Below are positions 24,670 through 32,069 of a stretch of DNA of 48,326 nucleotides, piece by piece. A program made the translations under genes and the position numbers. The stretch spans positions 1 through 48,326 of the forward strand of contig NZ_JARVWP010000031.1 in the NCBI RefSeq assembly GCF_029846235.1. The letters are read 5' to 3'. This DNA comes from Bradyrhizobium sp. CER78. GTDB taxonomy: Bacteria; Pseudomonadota; Alphaproteobacteria; Rhizobiales; Xanthobacteraceae. The notes under the pieces were generated by a model. It was given only the letters and a program-made list of their open reading frames with translations. It did not search any database and had not been told where the DNA came from. Each line of letters opens with the position of its first letter. The stretch's first letter is position 1.

Positions 24670-25812
24670 TCAGGACAAGCCTTTTCTCAAGCGCAGCCTG
24701 TCTTCGAGCCAGTCGAAGACGACTTCATTGACCAATGTCGGGTTGTCGATATGACCTTGCATGGCCGCGGTTTCGGCGCGCCGGAACAGGATCAGCCTGG
24801 CGTCGCGGTGCGTGTTGCCCAATTGATCGCCGAATTCGGTCAAGGCGCCCGGAAGAAGCCAGCCGGCTTCGCCCGCGGTGACGAGCAGCGGGCATTCGAT
24901 GCTTCGCGAGATCGCATTGGCTTCCTCGAGCCATCCGGCCTGCTCGTCGTCGCCGGCTTGCCGAAAGAAGAAACTTCTCTCATGCGAGTCCCACATTCCG
25001 GCATCGCAAACCGCCGCGGCAAACCGGGCATCGCTTGCCGCCGCGCGCGCGACCAGGGAGGAATTGCACGCGTCGGCCACGATGGCGATCCGCGTGCTGT
25101 CGACACCAGGCTTCTCCGAAAGGAAGTCCAGCACGCGGCTCATGGCGGCTTCGAACCTGTGGCCCTCGAGCCGTTCCGGTGACAAGGCCATCTGCGTGCC
25201 CAGCAGATCCACGGCGAGCAGCGAGAAGCCGCGCTCGTTCGCATGACCGGCGTATTTGGTGATCAACTCTTCCTTGTAGGAACCGGGCTCGCCGATGCAC
25301 ACGATGACGGGCCCATCTTCGCGAAACGCCGACGGCAAATAGTAGGCCTGAAGCGACAGGTCTTCGGTCCACGGAATCGAGAGCACCTGACCGGCCGGAA
25401 CCCGGGTCTTCAAAAAGCTGGTCGCGCATCGCCGCATGCCGTCGACGGCACGTGTCAGCAAATCGTTGGCGTATCCGGGAGGCCTTGCGGCCGCATGAAA
25501 GTAGGTCGTGGCCCGAAGCCAATTGCGACGAGCGGTGACCAGGTTGTTGTTCAGCAACGAAAGCTCGGCGCGCGCCTCGTTCAGCTCCGCGGTCCTGATC
25601 CACTGTTCGGACCACGAGCTCTCCGAGGCGAGGTTGATCTTGCTCAAGGTCAACCAGCATTCGGAAACCGTCGAACCGCCTTCCTGTGCGGCGGCCAGAA
25701 GCTTGACGAACTCCGCCGACAAGTCCTCTCGATCCGGCCAGGCAGGCCAGCCTTTGTCGTCGAACTCGACGCTGCTTGACGAGGCTCCGCGCGCCCCACA
25801 GTGGTCATGCAT
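24670..25812 (-). CDS. Alpha/beta-hydrolase-fold protein, FrsA-like, nucleophile missing
   Basis: This 380-residue cytosolic protein has a helical N-terminal part (1-130) and a C-terminal alpha/beta hydrolase fold: PVIVCIGEPGSYKEELITKY (oxyanion region), LLAVDLLGTQMALS, and a late His in AMQGHIDNPTLVNEV. At the nucleophile elbow, where the family has IAxxGxSxGG, this protein reads RIAIVADACNSSLVARAAA. Ala248 stands at the Ser position and Asn250-Ser251 replace the Gly pair. Either the activity is lost or, as described for FrsA, it works without a Ser nucleophile. No ribosome site is visible before the ATG. Confidence 0.75.
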   Translation of the reverse strand: MHDHCGARGASSSSVEFDDKGWPAWPDREDLSAEFVKLLAAAQEGGSTVSECWLTLSKINLASESSWSEQWIRTAELNEARAELSLLNNNLVTARRNWLRATTYFHAAARPPGYANDLLTRAVDGMRRCATSFLKTRVPAGQVLSIPWTEDLSLQAYYLPSAFREDGPVIVCIGEPGSYKEELITKYAGHANERGFSLLAVDLLGTQMALSPERLEGHRFEAAMSRVLDFLSEKPGVDSTRIAIVADACNSSLVARAAASDARFAAAVCDAGMWDSHERSFFFRQAGDDEQAGWLEEANAISRSIECPLLVTAGEAGWLLPGALTEFGDQLGNTHRDARLILFRRAETAAMQGHIDNPTLVNEVVFDWLEDRLRLRKGLS

Positions 25813-26137
25813 ATTTCGTCAACTCGTTCGCACCCGGCTCCGCTGCCGGTATGCGTGATCGGTACGAGTCCACTTGTTGTTATCGATGAGCCGCCGCCTC
25901 GATAGCCGCGTGACGTTGGCGCCACAATCGCAAACGCCAATCACCCGGCTCTCCCAAGAAAATATTCCAATGTCGCTTCATATAATTGAAGTAATTCGGC
26001 GGCGGCAAATGTTGATATGGCGGCGCAGGAATGCGTTGCGCTTATGCCTGAGGGCCGAACGTTGCTGCAGCAATCGTTGCCGAGCAAACGCTCGGTAAAT
26101 TGTTCCGTTTGCGAACTTGCCGCCGGCGTACGCCTGC
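25813..26137. other. Spacer without a supportable gene
   Basis: Short open frames exist on both strands, but their composition is poor and none has a good ribosome site. A small inverted repeat CTTCA-TATAAT-TGAAG is at 25976-25991. The base make-up is more AT-rich than neighbouring genes, which may mark an old insertion or a decayed gene. Confidence 0.4.
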
Positions 26138-26377
26138 TCACGGGATCGCGAGAACCGGCACGCCGCCACTCACCCGGTCGTGACAAAGCTGACCGCTCGA
26201 AACGCGCAGGCATATCCACGCACCGCTAAAACGGGTGCACTGTCGTCCGTCCTTAACCAGGTAGTCCTGCATCACCCGATCGCCAGACCTGATGCAGCGC
26301 GCGACGAGATCGAGAGAGATCGAGAACTCCGCATCGCTCATGCCATCCAGCCAGACGTCGCTGACGTTTGCCTGCAT
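26138..26377 (-). CDS. Small hypothetical protein
   Basis: A 79-residue frame from ATG 26377, with AGGG just upstream. The first half has the strong third-position G/C bias of real genes here; the second half less so. The text MQANVSDVWLDGMSDAEFSI then SLDLVARCIRSGDRVMQDYL suggests a mostly helical start. It has four Cys residues and no known motif. It is isolated, and the gene could be a remnant. Confidence 0.4.
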   Translation of the reverse strand: MQANVSDVWLDGMSDAEFSISLDLVARCIRSGDRVMQDYLVKDGRQCTRFSGAWICLRVSSGQLCHDRVSGGVPVLAIP

Positions 26378-26421
26378 CGACCCTATTCGAACAGCGCACG
26401 ATCCTACCTCCCTCAAATGAA

Positions 26422-26451
26422 AAACCTCCGGCAGGGCATTGCCGGAGGTTT
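26422..26451. terminator. Strong stem-loop of terminator type
   Basis: A perfect 12-base stem (AAACCTCCGGCA / TGCCGGAGGTTT) encloses a 6-base loop. Each side ends in three T only. The plus strand has no gene to end here, and the minus-strand gene at 26138-26377 starts below it. It may end a small untranslated plus-strand RNA or back up the porin terminator at 26575-26604. Confidence 0.6.
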
Positions 26452-26464
26452 CGGAGGCTAGTTC

Positions 26465-26536
26465 ATGAAGAAGTCTGATATCTCCTCGTCATGGTCGGCA
26501 GAGCAACCGACACTTGGTTTCTACATGATAGACTAA
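26465..26536 (+). CDS. Possible 23-residue small protein
   Basis: The frame MKKSDISSSWSAEQPTLGFY then MID is preceded by GGAGG at 26453-26457, a near-ideal ribosome site, directly after the hairpin at 26422-26451. Codon use is not like that of the neighbours and the region is AT-rich. No relatives are known to me. Reported because of the ribosome site only. Confidence 0.25.
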   Translation: MKKSDISSSWSAEQPTLGFYMID

Positions 26537-26574
26537 TGTTAGTAAATCATACAATGCGCTCTTCTTCCAAAATC

Positions 26575-26604
26575 AAAGCCTCGACAGTTTCCCGTCGAGG
26601 CTTT
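26575..26604 (-). terminator. Porin terminator
   Basis: An 11-base perfect stem AAAGCCTCGAC / GTCGAGGCTTT with an 8-base loop lies 32 bases past the porin stop codon. On the minus strand it is followed by TTTGATTTT, a fair T tract. Confidence 0.85.
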
Positions 26605-26635
26605 GGGTCGCGATCAAGTCCGGATCAACCGGGCT

Positions 26636-28195
26636 TTACCAGTTGCGCTGCGCGCGGAGCAGCAACATGTAGGTATCCTGGTTGCTGAGCGAGTAGACAG
26701 CGGCCGGCTTGCCGATCGCAGCGTTACCCGGGTAGCTGATCGTGCCGGCGTAGTTCTGATCCAGATGGGTGTAGGTGAAGTCAGCCGAGAAGGTCAGGTT
26801 CTTCACCGGGGTCCACTGGGTCTGGGTACCGATCTGAGCAATGCTGTAGTCGGGGTTGCACGAGGTCAGGTTCGAGGTGGCGCCGATCAGCACGCCGAAC
26901 GATCCACCGACGCCAGTGCCGCCCGGGCCGCAGATGTAGCTCTTGGCGGTGCCGTTGTAGTTAACCTGGGCCCATGCACCATAGACGCTGGTGTTCCAAT
27001 AGGGATTCCAGTTGTGGACGTATGCGCCGCGCACGCCGTACGTCGTGATCAGCTGCTGCTGACCGCCGGAGACGAACACGCTGTCCGGCGCGATGCCGAA
27101 GCCGATGCTCTGATAGGCGCCGGGAACGCTGGTGTTGCCGAAGGAGGTGAACGCACCGGCACCCGAGAGATCCTGGATGTTGTAGCGCGTTGCGCCGTTG
27201 GTATAGACGCCCTGGACGTTGATGGTATCGCCAGGTCCGGTCGGGATGTTCTTGATCGACAGGGCCAACTGACCCGCCCAGCCCCACTTGTCGTCGGGAT
27301 GACCGGTGAGTTCAGTGCCGCCGTAGTAGGCCGCGTGATTGTCATGCGCCGCGAACGACGCCTGGAACAGGCCCCAGGCCTGGTCGACACGGAGAGACGC
27401 GACGAGATCCGGAGCAATCGTGCCGGCATAGTCGCTCGCGCCGTAGGGACCGAGAGCGCCGGTACCGAGCACGCCGAGATTCTGCACGCCGGCCTGATAG
27501 TAGGCCGACTGATCCTGGGCCGACAAGGCCAGCGACACGCCGTTGCCGAACTGCGCGGTGTAGGTGAACTGGTTCACACCGGTGATCGTGCCGCCGCCGC
27601 CGACGAGACCGTCGAAATTGTTGCCAGGGTAGTTGGCCCACGGCGTAGCGAACTGCGAGACCGCCTTACCCATTGTGAAGCCGGCGAACTGAATGAAGGC
27701 GTAATAGACGCCGACCGTGCCGGCGGCGACACCGCCCGCGCTGGCGTTGTTCGGAGCAGCAGACGTTCCGATCGGCGAGTAGACCGTCGAGCCTGCCGCG
27801 GCGCCCGCGCCATAGCTGTCCGAGGTCCAGCTGAAGGTCGCATCGAAGAAGGTGCGAACCACGCCATATTCGGTCGCGGTGCGGGTGTCGACGTTGAGGT
27901 CTTCACGCGAGCGCCAGGTGTAGCCGTTGGTGAAGCGGTTATTCGCGCCGCCGGCGCCGGCGTAGTTGCCGGTGTGATCCGAATTGGTGTTCGCCAGAAC
28001 GTCGACGCGCAAATAGCCGCCCAGCTTGATGCAGGTGTCGGTGCCCGGAATAAAGTAGAAGCCCGGACCATAGAGCGAGCAGACCTTCACGTACTCGACC
28101 GCCTTGGCCTTGACCGGAAGGTCGGCCGCCATGGCTCCGCTGCTCGCGGCGAGAGCTGCCGCCGAGCCCAACAAAAGGCCCTTAACTATCTTCAT
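26636..28195 (-). CDS. Outer-membrane porin, Omp2 family
   Basis: This 519-residue precursor has a signal peptide (MKIVKGLLLGSAAALAASSG, cleavage after GAMA). The mature protein begins with the rhizobial porin signature ADLPVKAKAVEYVKVCSLYG and continues PGTDTCIKLGGYLRVDV, giving two conserved Cys. The rest is alternating beta-strand sequence rich in Gly, Tyr and Asn, ending in LLLRAQRNW with the C-terminal aromatic residue needed for outer-membrane assembly. The ATG at 28195 has GGAGG five bases ahead. It is a general diffusion channel, probably highly expressed, and is divergent from a MarR gene. Confidence 0.95.
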   Translation of the reverse strand: MKIVKGLLLGSAAALAASSGAMAADLPVKAKAVEYVKVCSLYGPGFYFIPGTDTCIKLGGYLRVDVLANTNSDHTGNYAGAGGANNRFTNGYTWRSREDLNVDTRTATEYGVVRTFFDATFSWTSDSYGAGAAAGSTVYSPIGTSAAPNNASAGGVAAGTVGVYYAFIQFAGFTMGKAVSQFATPWANYPGNNFDGLVGGGGTITGVNQFTYTAQFGNGVSLALSAQDQSAYYQAGVQNLGVLGTGALGPYGASDYAGTIAPDLVASLRVDQAWGLFQASFAAHDNHAAYYGGTELTGHPDDKWGWAGQLALSIKNIPTGPGDTINVQGVYTNGATRYNIQDLSGAGAFTSFGNTSVPGAYQSIGFGIAPDSVFVSGGQQQLITTYGVRGAYVHNWNPYWNTSVYGAWAQVNYNGTAKSYICGPGGTGVGGSFGVLIGATSNLTSCNPDYSIAQIGTQTQWTPVKNLTFSADFTYTHLDQNYAGTISYPGNAAIGKPAAVYSLSNQDTYMLLLRAQRNW

Positions 28196-28509
28196 GCTAT
28201 CCTCCAATTGATGCCTTGCTCTGCTGGCAAAGCGACAAACGTTCCCATCCCGAAAACCGCTGCGGCGCAGCCATTTTCAAGATGCTCGTGGTCAACTCGG
28301 CCACTGCAGGCGTGAGATGGTGGATGCCCCCCATCTACGATGCGGAACAATGCAATTGAGAGGTCACATATTCAACTTATATTAGTTAGTCATTCTATGT
28401 TTGCGCACCCTTGTGTCATTCAGGCAACGCCCGCACGAACATTTTCGTCCGCCGCCTGCTTCAAAAATTGCTCGATATCTATGAAGATGAATTTTTGTTA
28501 AGGTAGGTC
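28196..28509. promoter_or_regulatory. Divergent porin/MarR control region
   Basis: This 314-base spacer has a sharply AT-rich part (28340-28505) and no gene. A near-palindrome AACTTATATTAGTT (28374-28387, 12 of 14 positions symmetric) lies in the middle and is a candidate MarR site. Its distance from the porin start allows a long untranslated leader. Confidence 0.4.
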
Positions 28510-29001
28510 ATGACCGAGCGTAAATCGACCGACAAACTGCAGGACGCGGCTGAGCGATTGGCTTGGGAGATCGTGTCGACCAGCATCCGCCTCGACGAGT
28601 TGCGCAGCATCTGGGCCAAGATGATCGGAATCACCGGGCCGCAATGGATGATCATGACGGTGCTGGCGAATGCCGAGGACCGCAGCGTCGGCCTACCGGT
28701 CGGCGCGGTTTCGAGGGCACTGCGCGTCGATCAGTCGTTCGTGGTGACGCAGTCGAAGCTGCTCGAAAAGAAGAACCTCGTGCGCCGCAAGAGCTCGACC
28801 GAGGATGCCCGGGTCGTAAACCTGTCGCTGACCGAGCACGCCAAGAAGCAGATGGCGAACCTATCCGCGCAACGCCGGGAGTTGAACGAGTTCGTCTATG
28901 CCGACATCGATCTGCGGGAGCTGCTGCAACTGACCGGCAAGATGGATTCTATCAAGAGCCGCCTGGACAAGGCGATCGCGAGGATCTCGGTCGATCTTTA
29001 G
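28510..29001 (+). CDS. MarR-family transcriptional regulator
   Basis: This 163-residue winged-helix protein reads ITGPQWMIMTVLANAED (helices 2-3), AVSRALRVDQSFVVTQSKLL (recognition helix), and EKKNLVRRKSSTEDARVVNL with the Asp-x-Arg wing. Flanking helices form the dimer interface. The ATG at 28510 has AAGGTAGG before it. MarR proteins respond to phenolic or oxidative signals. The divergent porin and the nearby MFS gene are the plausible targets, but only position supports this. Confidence 0.9.
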   Translation: MTERKSTDKLQDAAERLAWEIVSTSIRLDELRSIWAKMIGITGPQWMIMTVLANAEDRSVGLPVGAVSRALRVDQSFVVTQSKLLEKKNLVRRKSSTEDARVVNLSLTEHAKKQMANLSAQRRELNEFVYADIDLRELLQLTGKMDSIKSRLDKAIARISVDL

Positions 29002-29060
29002 GAGATCGCTGATATCAGCCGCAGTCCGAATCAAGCTCTCATCTGAGCGTGATCTCGTCT

Positions 29061-29104
29061 GAGCATGATCTCTCCGGAAAACCGCTTCGCACTTTTCCGG
29101 ATCA
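29061..29104. repeat. Palindromic repeat, family E, copy 2, at a gene end
   Basis: GAGCATGATC, then CCGGAAAACC and GCACTTTTCCGGATCA, form a hairpin unit. It is the reverse-orientation relative of 43100-43148. Its right end supplies the last bases and stop codon of the MFS gene (29102-29104), so it also may end that transcript. Confidence 0.75.
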
Positions 29105-30400
29105 AGCCATCGCCAGCCGCTGCCGCGACCGCAGCAAGAGCAGCAGGATGATGCTGACATTGAGCAGGTTCCAGGCCAGGCCATTGGCGAAGGCGGCCGC
29201 GTAGGAACCGGTGGCGTCGAAGATCACGCCCGAGATCCAGCCGCCAAAGGACATGCCGAACACCGAGGCGAAGATCACGATGCCGATCCGGGTCGCAGCC
29301 TCGGACGCCGGCATCGCCTCGCGCACGATGATGGCGTAGCTCGGCACGATGCCGCCCTGGAACAGGCCGAACATCGCCGAGATGACATAGAGCGAGGTCA
29401 GGCTGTCGAAGAACAGATAGAACAGCAGCGCCGAGCCCTGCGCGATCGAGCCGATCAGCAGCGTGCGGATGCCGCCGATCCTGTCGGCGAGGAATCCCGA
29501 ACCGATCCGGCTGATGATGCCGAAGCCGAGCATCAGCGACAGCATCTCGGCGCCGCGCGCCACGCCGTAGCCGAGATCGCCGCAATAGGCGACGATGTGA
29601 ACCTGTGGCATCGACATCGCCACGCAGCAGGAGATCGACGCCAGCGACAGGATCGCGGTCAGCGCGTTGGTGGAGAGCCTGAGGTCGACGAGCGGCGGCG
29701 CCGCGTTGACATGGCTGCGCCGGGTCGCCGCCCCCATCAACAGCCGCAGCACCACGAGCGCCAGCGCCATCGCGATCGCGGTGAAGATGCCGATCGCGAC
29801 GTGGGTGGTGCGCCAGCCGACGCTCTGCATGCCGAAATTGACCAGCGGCGGCCACACCGTGCCGCCGACATAATTGCCGCTGGCGGCGATCGCGACCGCA
29901 AGCCCGCGGTAGCGCTCGAACCAGTGCGAGGCCTCAGCCATCAGGGGACCGAAGGTCGCGGCCGACGACAGGCCGATCGCGAAATGGAGCAGGATGAAGG
30001 CCAAGATCGACGGCGCGTAGCCGGCGCCGATATAGCCGAGGCCGAGAATGCCGATCCCGGCGCCGATGGCCGCGACGATACCGTAGCGGTCGCTGATCTT
30101 GCCCGTCACGACCTGGCCGAGGCCGAAGCCGAGCATCACCATCGTGAAGGCGAGCGAGGCCGTTCCGCGGGTCGCGCCGAAGTCGGTCTGCACCATCGGC
30201 AACGCCACCACGACCGACCACATGCCGACGCTGCCGAGCGAGCCGATCACCACGGCGACGACAAGGCGCAGCCATGCCCGGCTCGAGTCGGGAACGAACG
30301 TTGCAGCTTCAGGGGAATATTCAGAAGAAATTACCACGGCACGCGGAACTTCGTCGGCAATTGCCTCCGGGTCAAGCCGCATTGCCGAGAGATTAGGCAT
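29102..30400 (-). CDS. MFS transporter, monocarboxylate/oxalate-type
   Basis: This protein of about 432 residues has twelve predicted helices. The TM2-3 loop motif GKISDRYGIVAAIGAGIG and the second-half repeat SGFLADRIGGIRTLLIGSIA are typical of the group with oxalate-formate and monocarboxylate carriers. The start is uncertain: ATG 30400 (MPNLSAMRLD), ATG 30382 or GTG 30430 are all open and none has a strong ribosome site. The N-terminal 40 residues before the first helix are polar. The stop codon lies inside repeat E. Substrate unknown. Confidence 0.85.
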   Translation of the reverse strand: MPNLSAMRLDPEAIADEVPRAVVISSEYSPEAATFVPDSSRAWLRLVVAVVIGSLGSVGMWSVVVALPMVQTDFGATRGTASLAFTMVMLGFGLGQVVTGKISDRYGIVAAIGAGIGILGLGYIGAGYAPSILAFILLHFAIGLSSAATFGPLMAEASHWFERYRGLAVAIAASGNYVGGTVWPPLVNFGMQSVGWRTTHVAIGIFTAIAMALALVVLRLLMGAATRRSHVNAAPPLVDLRLSTNALTAILSLASISCCVAMSMPQVHIVAYCGDLGYGVARGAEMLSLMLGFGIISRIGSGFLADRIGGIRTLLIGSIAQGSALLFYLFFDSLTSLYVISAMFGLFQGGIVPSYAIIVREAMPASEAATRIGIVIFASVFGMSFGGWISGVIFDATGSYAAAFANGLAWNLLNVSIILLLLLRSRQRLAMA

Positions 30401-30445
30401 GCAGCAACAAGGGGACGCGCCGAACTTCACCGGCGCGTGAGCAGC

Positions 30446-30889
30446 TCATTTGCCGTAGTTCGGATCCTGCGCCTGGAACGGGCCGCACTTCGCATCGAGC
30501 CCGAACCGGTGATCGAAATCGACGGTGCCGCCGCCGACCGGGATTCGGGTCGGCGGCAGGCCTCGCGTATACTGATCCACCGTCACGAACTTCTTGTCCG
30601 CGCTCATCGTGACGTGCACCGGCTCGAGGCCCTTGCCCTTGTTGAGCTCGGTCAGATCGAGCGTGTAGTAGCCCTCCGCCGTCATGCCCGCCGCCATGCC
30701 GCCATGCGGCGCGAACGCGACGGATTGCGGCAAATAGACCTCCATCAGGACGCCGTTGCCGTTGCAGACGATCATGCGGATCAGCCAGGTCCGATCGTCC
30801 GGCAGCGTCGCGGCCGAGGCCGGCGCCGACAGCAGCGCGATTGCCGCGGCGAATGCTGCCGTGACGGTTCGACCAGCGCGGTTCACCAT
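30446..30889 (-). CDS. Small exported hypothetical protein
   Basis: This 147-residue protein has a signal peptide (MVNRAGRTVTAAFAAAIALL, cleavage near PASA-A). The mature beta-rich domain reads TWLIRMIVCNGNGVLMEVYL, then FDHRFGLDAKCGPFQAQDPN, with two Cys that may form a disulfide. The ATG at 30889 follows CGGAGG at a good distance; longer frames lack a signal. It stands 45 bases upstream of the MFS gene on the same strand, so the two may be co-transcribed. Not recognised. Confidence 0.75.
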   Translation of the reverse strand: MVNRAGRTVTAAFAAAIALLSAPASAATLPDDRTWLIRMIVCNGNGVLMEVYLPQSVAFAPHGGMAAGMTAEGYYTLDLTELNKGKGLEPVHVTMSADKKFVTVDQYTRGLPPTRIPVGGGTVDFDHRFGLDAKCGPFQAQDPNYGK

Positions 30890-31160
30890 GGATGCCTCCG
30901 GCGGCTGAATTGCCTTGCTGGCGCTTTCGTCGAAGACGAGGCCGCGAAAGTTCAATGGCGGTGCGGACCGCAGCGATCGCGGCCGGACCGGTCGGCCGGG
31001 AATATCGTCGGCCGAACCGTGATCCATGCTGACGAGGAAAAAACTGATACAATGCGAGCCGGTTCACACAGGCGGCTCGCCATCCGGACCTATCATCCCG
31101 CCGGATGGCGCGCAGTTCGCAGGTTATGAGGATCGAAGCGCACACTGTCGGAGGCTCATC

Positions 31161-31370
31161 ATGCATTCGTCGTCAGCAGAGTGGTTACCCGTTGCAACGG
31201 CGCCGTCGGACCGCGAGCTCGAGGTCTGTGTCCTCGACTATGACGGCATGGTCCATGCGCTGATGTTCCCGTGCCACCGGGATGGCACTGAGTGGGTCGA
31301 CCATGCCGGCAGCAGGCACCTCGACATCCAGCCGACGCATTGGCGCAGATGGATGCAGTCAGCCAACTAG
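31161..31370 (+). CDS. Small conserved-type hypothetical protein
   Basis: This 69-residue protein starts at an ATG with GGAGG seven bases before it. Compact aromatic-rich sequence: WLPVATAPSDRELEVCVLDY, then CHRDGTEWVDHAGSRHLDIQ, ending PTHWRRWM. The W-x-P-h-x-x-A-P opening and PTHWRxW ending are those of a common small rhizobial/phage-like family of unknown role (recall). No membrane segment. Confidence 0.75.
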   Translation: MHSSSAEWLPVATAPSDRELEVCVLDYDGMVHALMFPCHRDGTEWVDHAGSRHLDIQPTHWRRWMQSAN

Positions 31371-31474
31371 CGCCGCGCTGATCGGTCCGGTGCAGCCGAC
31401 ACCGGCCTCGCACCGGCTCTGATATTGGGCTAGAATTGCCACGTGAGGTTCAAGGGTGGGCCAGGAGGCTCGTC

Positions 31475-31771
31475 ATGGAATCACACGTGATCCCTTTCGA
31501 AAATCGCTGGACCAACGGCAAGCATGCCTGGGAGTGGCATTGCGAGCTCGAGCGGCTGGGCGCGGCGACCGTCCGGACCATGTATAGCGAGCATGAGACG
31601 CACCATCACGACGAGCCCGCCGTGGTGTTCGACATCCCCGCGGGCTTTGTCCGCGACTGGCTGGCCTTTCATGACCAGCGTACCGCTCGGCAGCAATTGC
31701 TGTGGCGGGCCAGCGTCATCACGCTCGGCATCATCGCCGCATCGGGCGTCGTGCTCGGCGCGCTCAGATAG
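31475..31771 (+). CDS. Small membrane-anchored hypothetical protein
   Basis: This 98-residue protein has an N-terminal polar domain with many His and Trp (WTNGKHAWEWHCELERLGAA, HETHHHDEPAVVFDI) and one C-terminal helix (VITLGIIAASGVVLGAL), so it is tail-anchored with most of it in the cytosol. AGGAGG stands nine bases before the ATG. The cluster HETHHHDE could bind a metal. Alone, 300 bases ahead of flhA. Not recognised. Confidence 0.7.
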   Translation: MESHVIPFENRWTNGKHAWEWHCELERLGAATVRTMYSEHETHHHDEPAVVFDIPAGFVRDWLAFHDQRTARQQLLWRASVITLGIIAASGVVLGALR

Positions 31772-31864
31772 CGGCCGCAAGCGCCCCCTCGGAACAGCCG
31801 GACGGTCCAAACCGCCCTTCCCGGCCCGGAATCGCATTCCCCGGCCCCTGCGACGTCCCGCGCA

Positions 31865-31921
31865 GCCCCTTAGGGGCACTTATTAACCCTTTGCTAACCA
31901 TACACCCGGCAAGAATTGCCG
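31865..31921 (+). promoter_or_regulatory. flhA control region with CtrA-type box
   Basis: TTAA-N7-CTAA followed by CCAT (31883-31901) matches the CtrA consensus TTAA-N7-TTAA/TTAACCAT with one mismatch. Just beyond it, CGGCAA-GAA-TTGCCG (31907-31921) is a perfect inverted repeat, and GCCCC-TTA-GGGGC precedes it. Flagellar genes of many alphaproteobacteria are CtrA targets, and ctrA lies 5 kb away. Inference by motif. Confidence 0.55.
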
Positions 31922-32069
31922 AGTGAAGTCGAGTGTCGTCGAACGCGTCTAACGGGCGGAGATCCCCGTGAACGCCAGCGCGGTGCCTCACTTTCGGAAC
32001 GGCGGCCCCGCGGCCGTCGCGCAGACGCTTGGCGGCCGCGGCCGCCAGTCGCGAGGGAGAGCGGCTACC

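Noticed and set aside
25972..26229. Small Arg/Cys-rich frames on the plus strand
   Set aside because: No ribosome site, odd composition and mutual overlap in different frames; they look like chance open frames.
26603..28315. A 570-codon plus-strand frame across the porin gene
   Set aside because: Antisense to the porin, which has signal peptide, ribosome site and C-terminal aromatic residue. No motif in the mirrored product.
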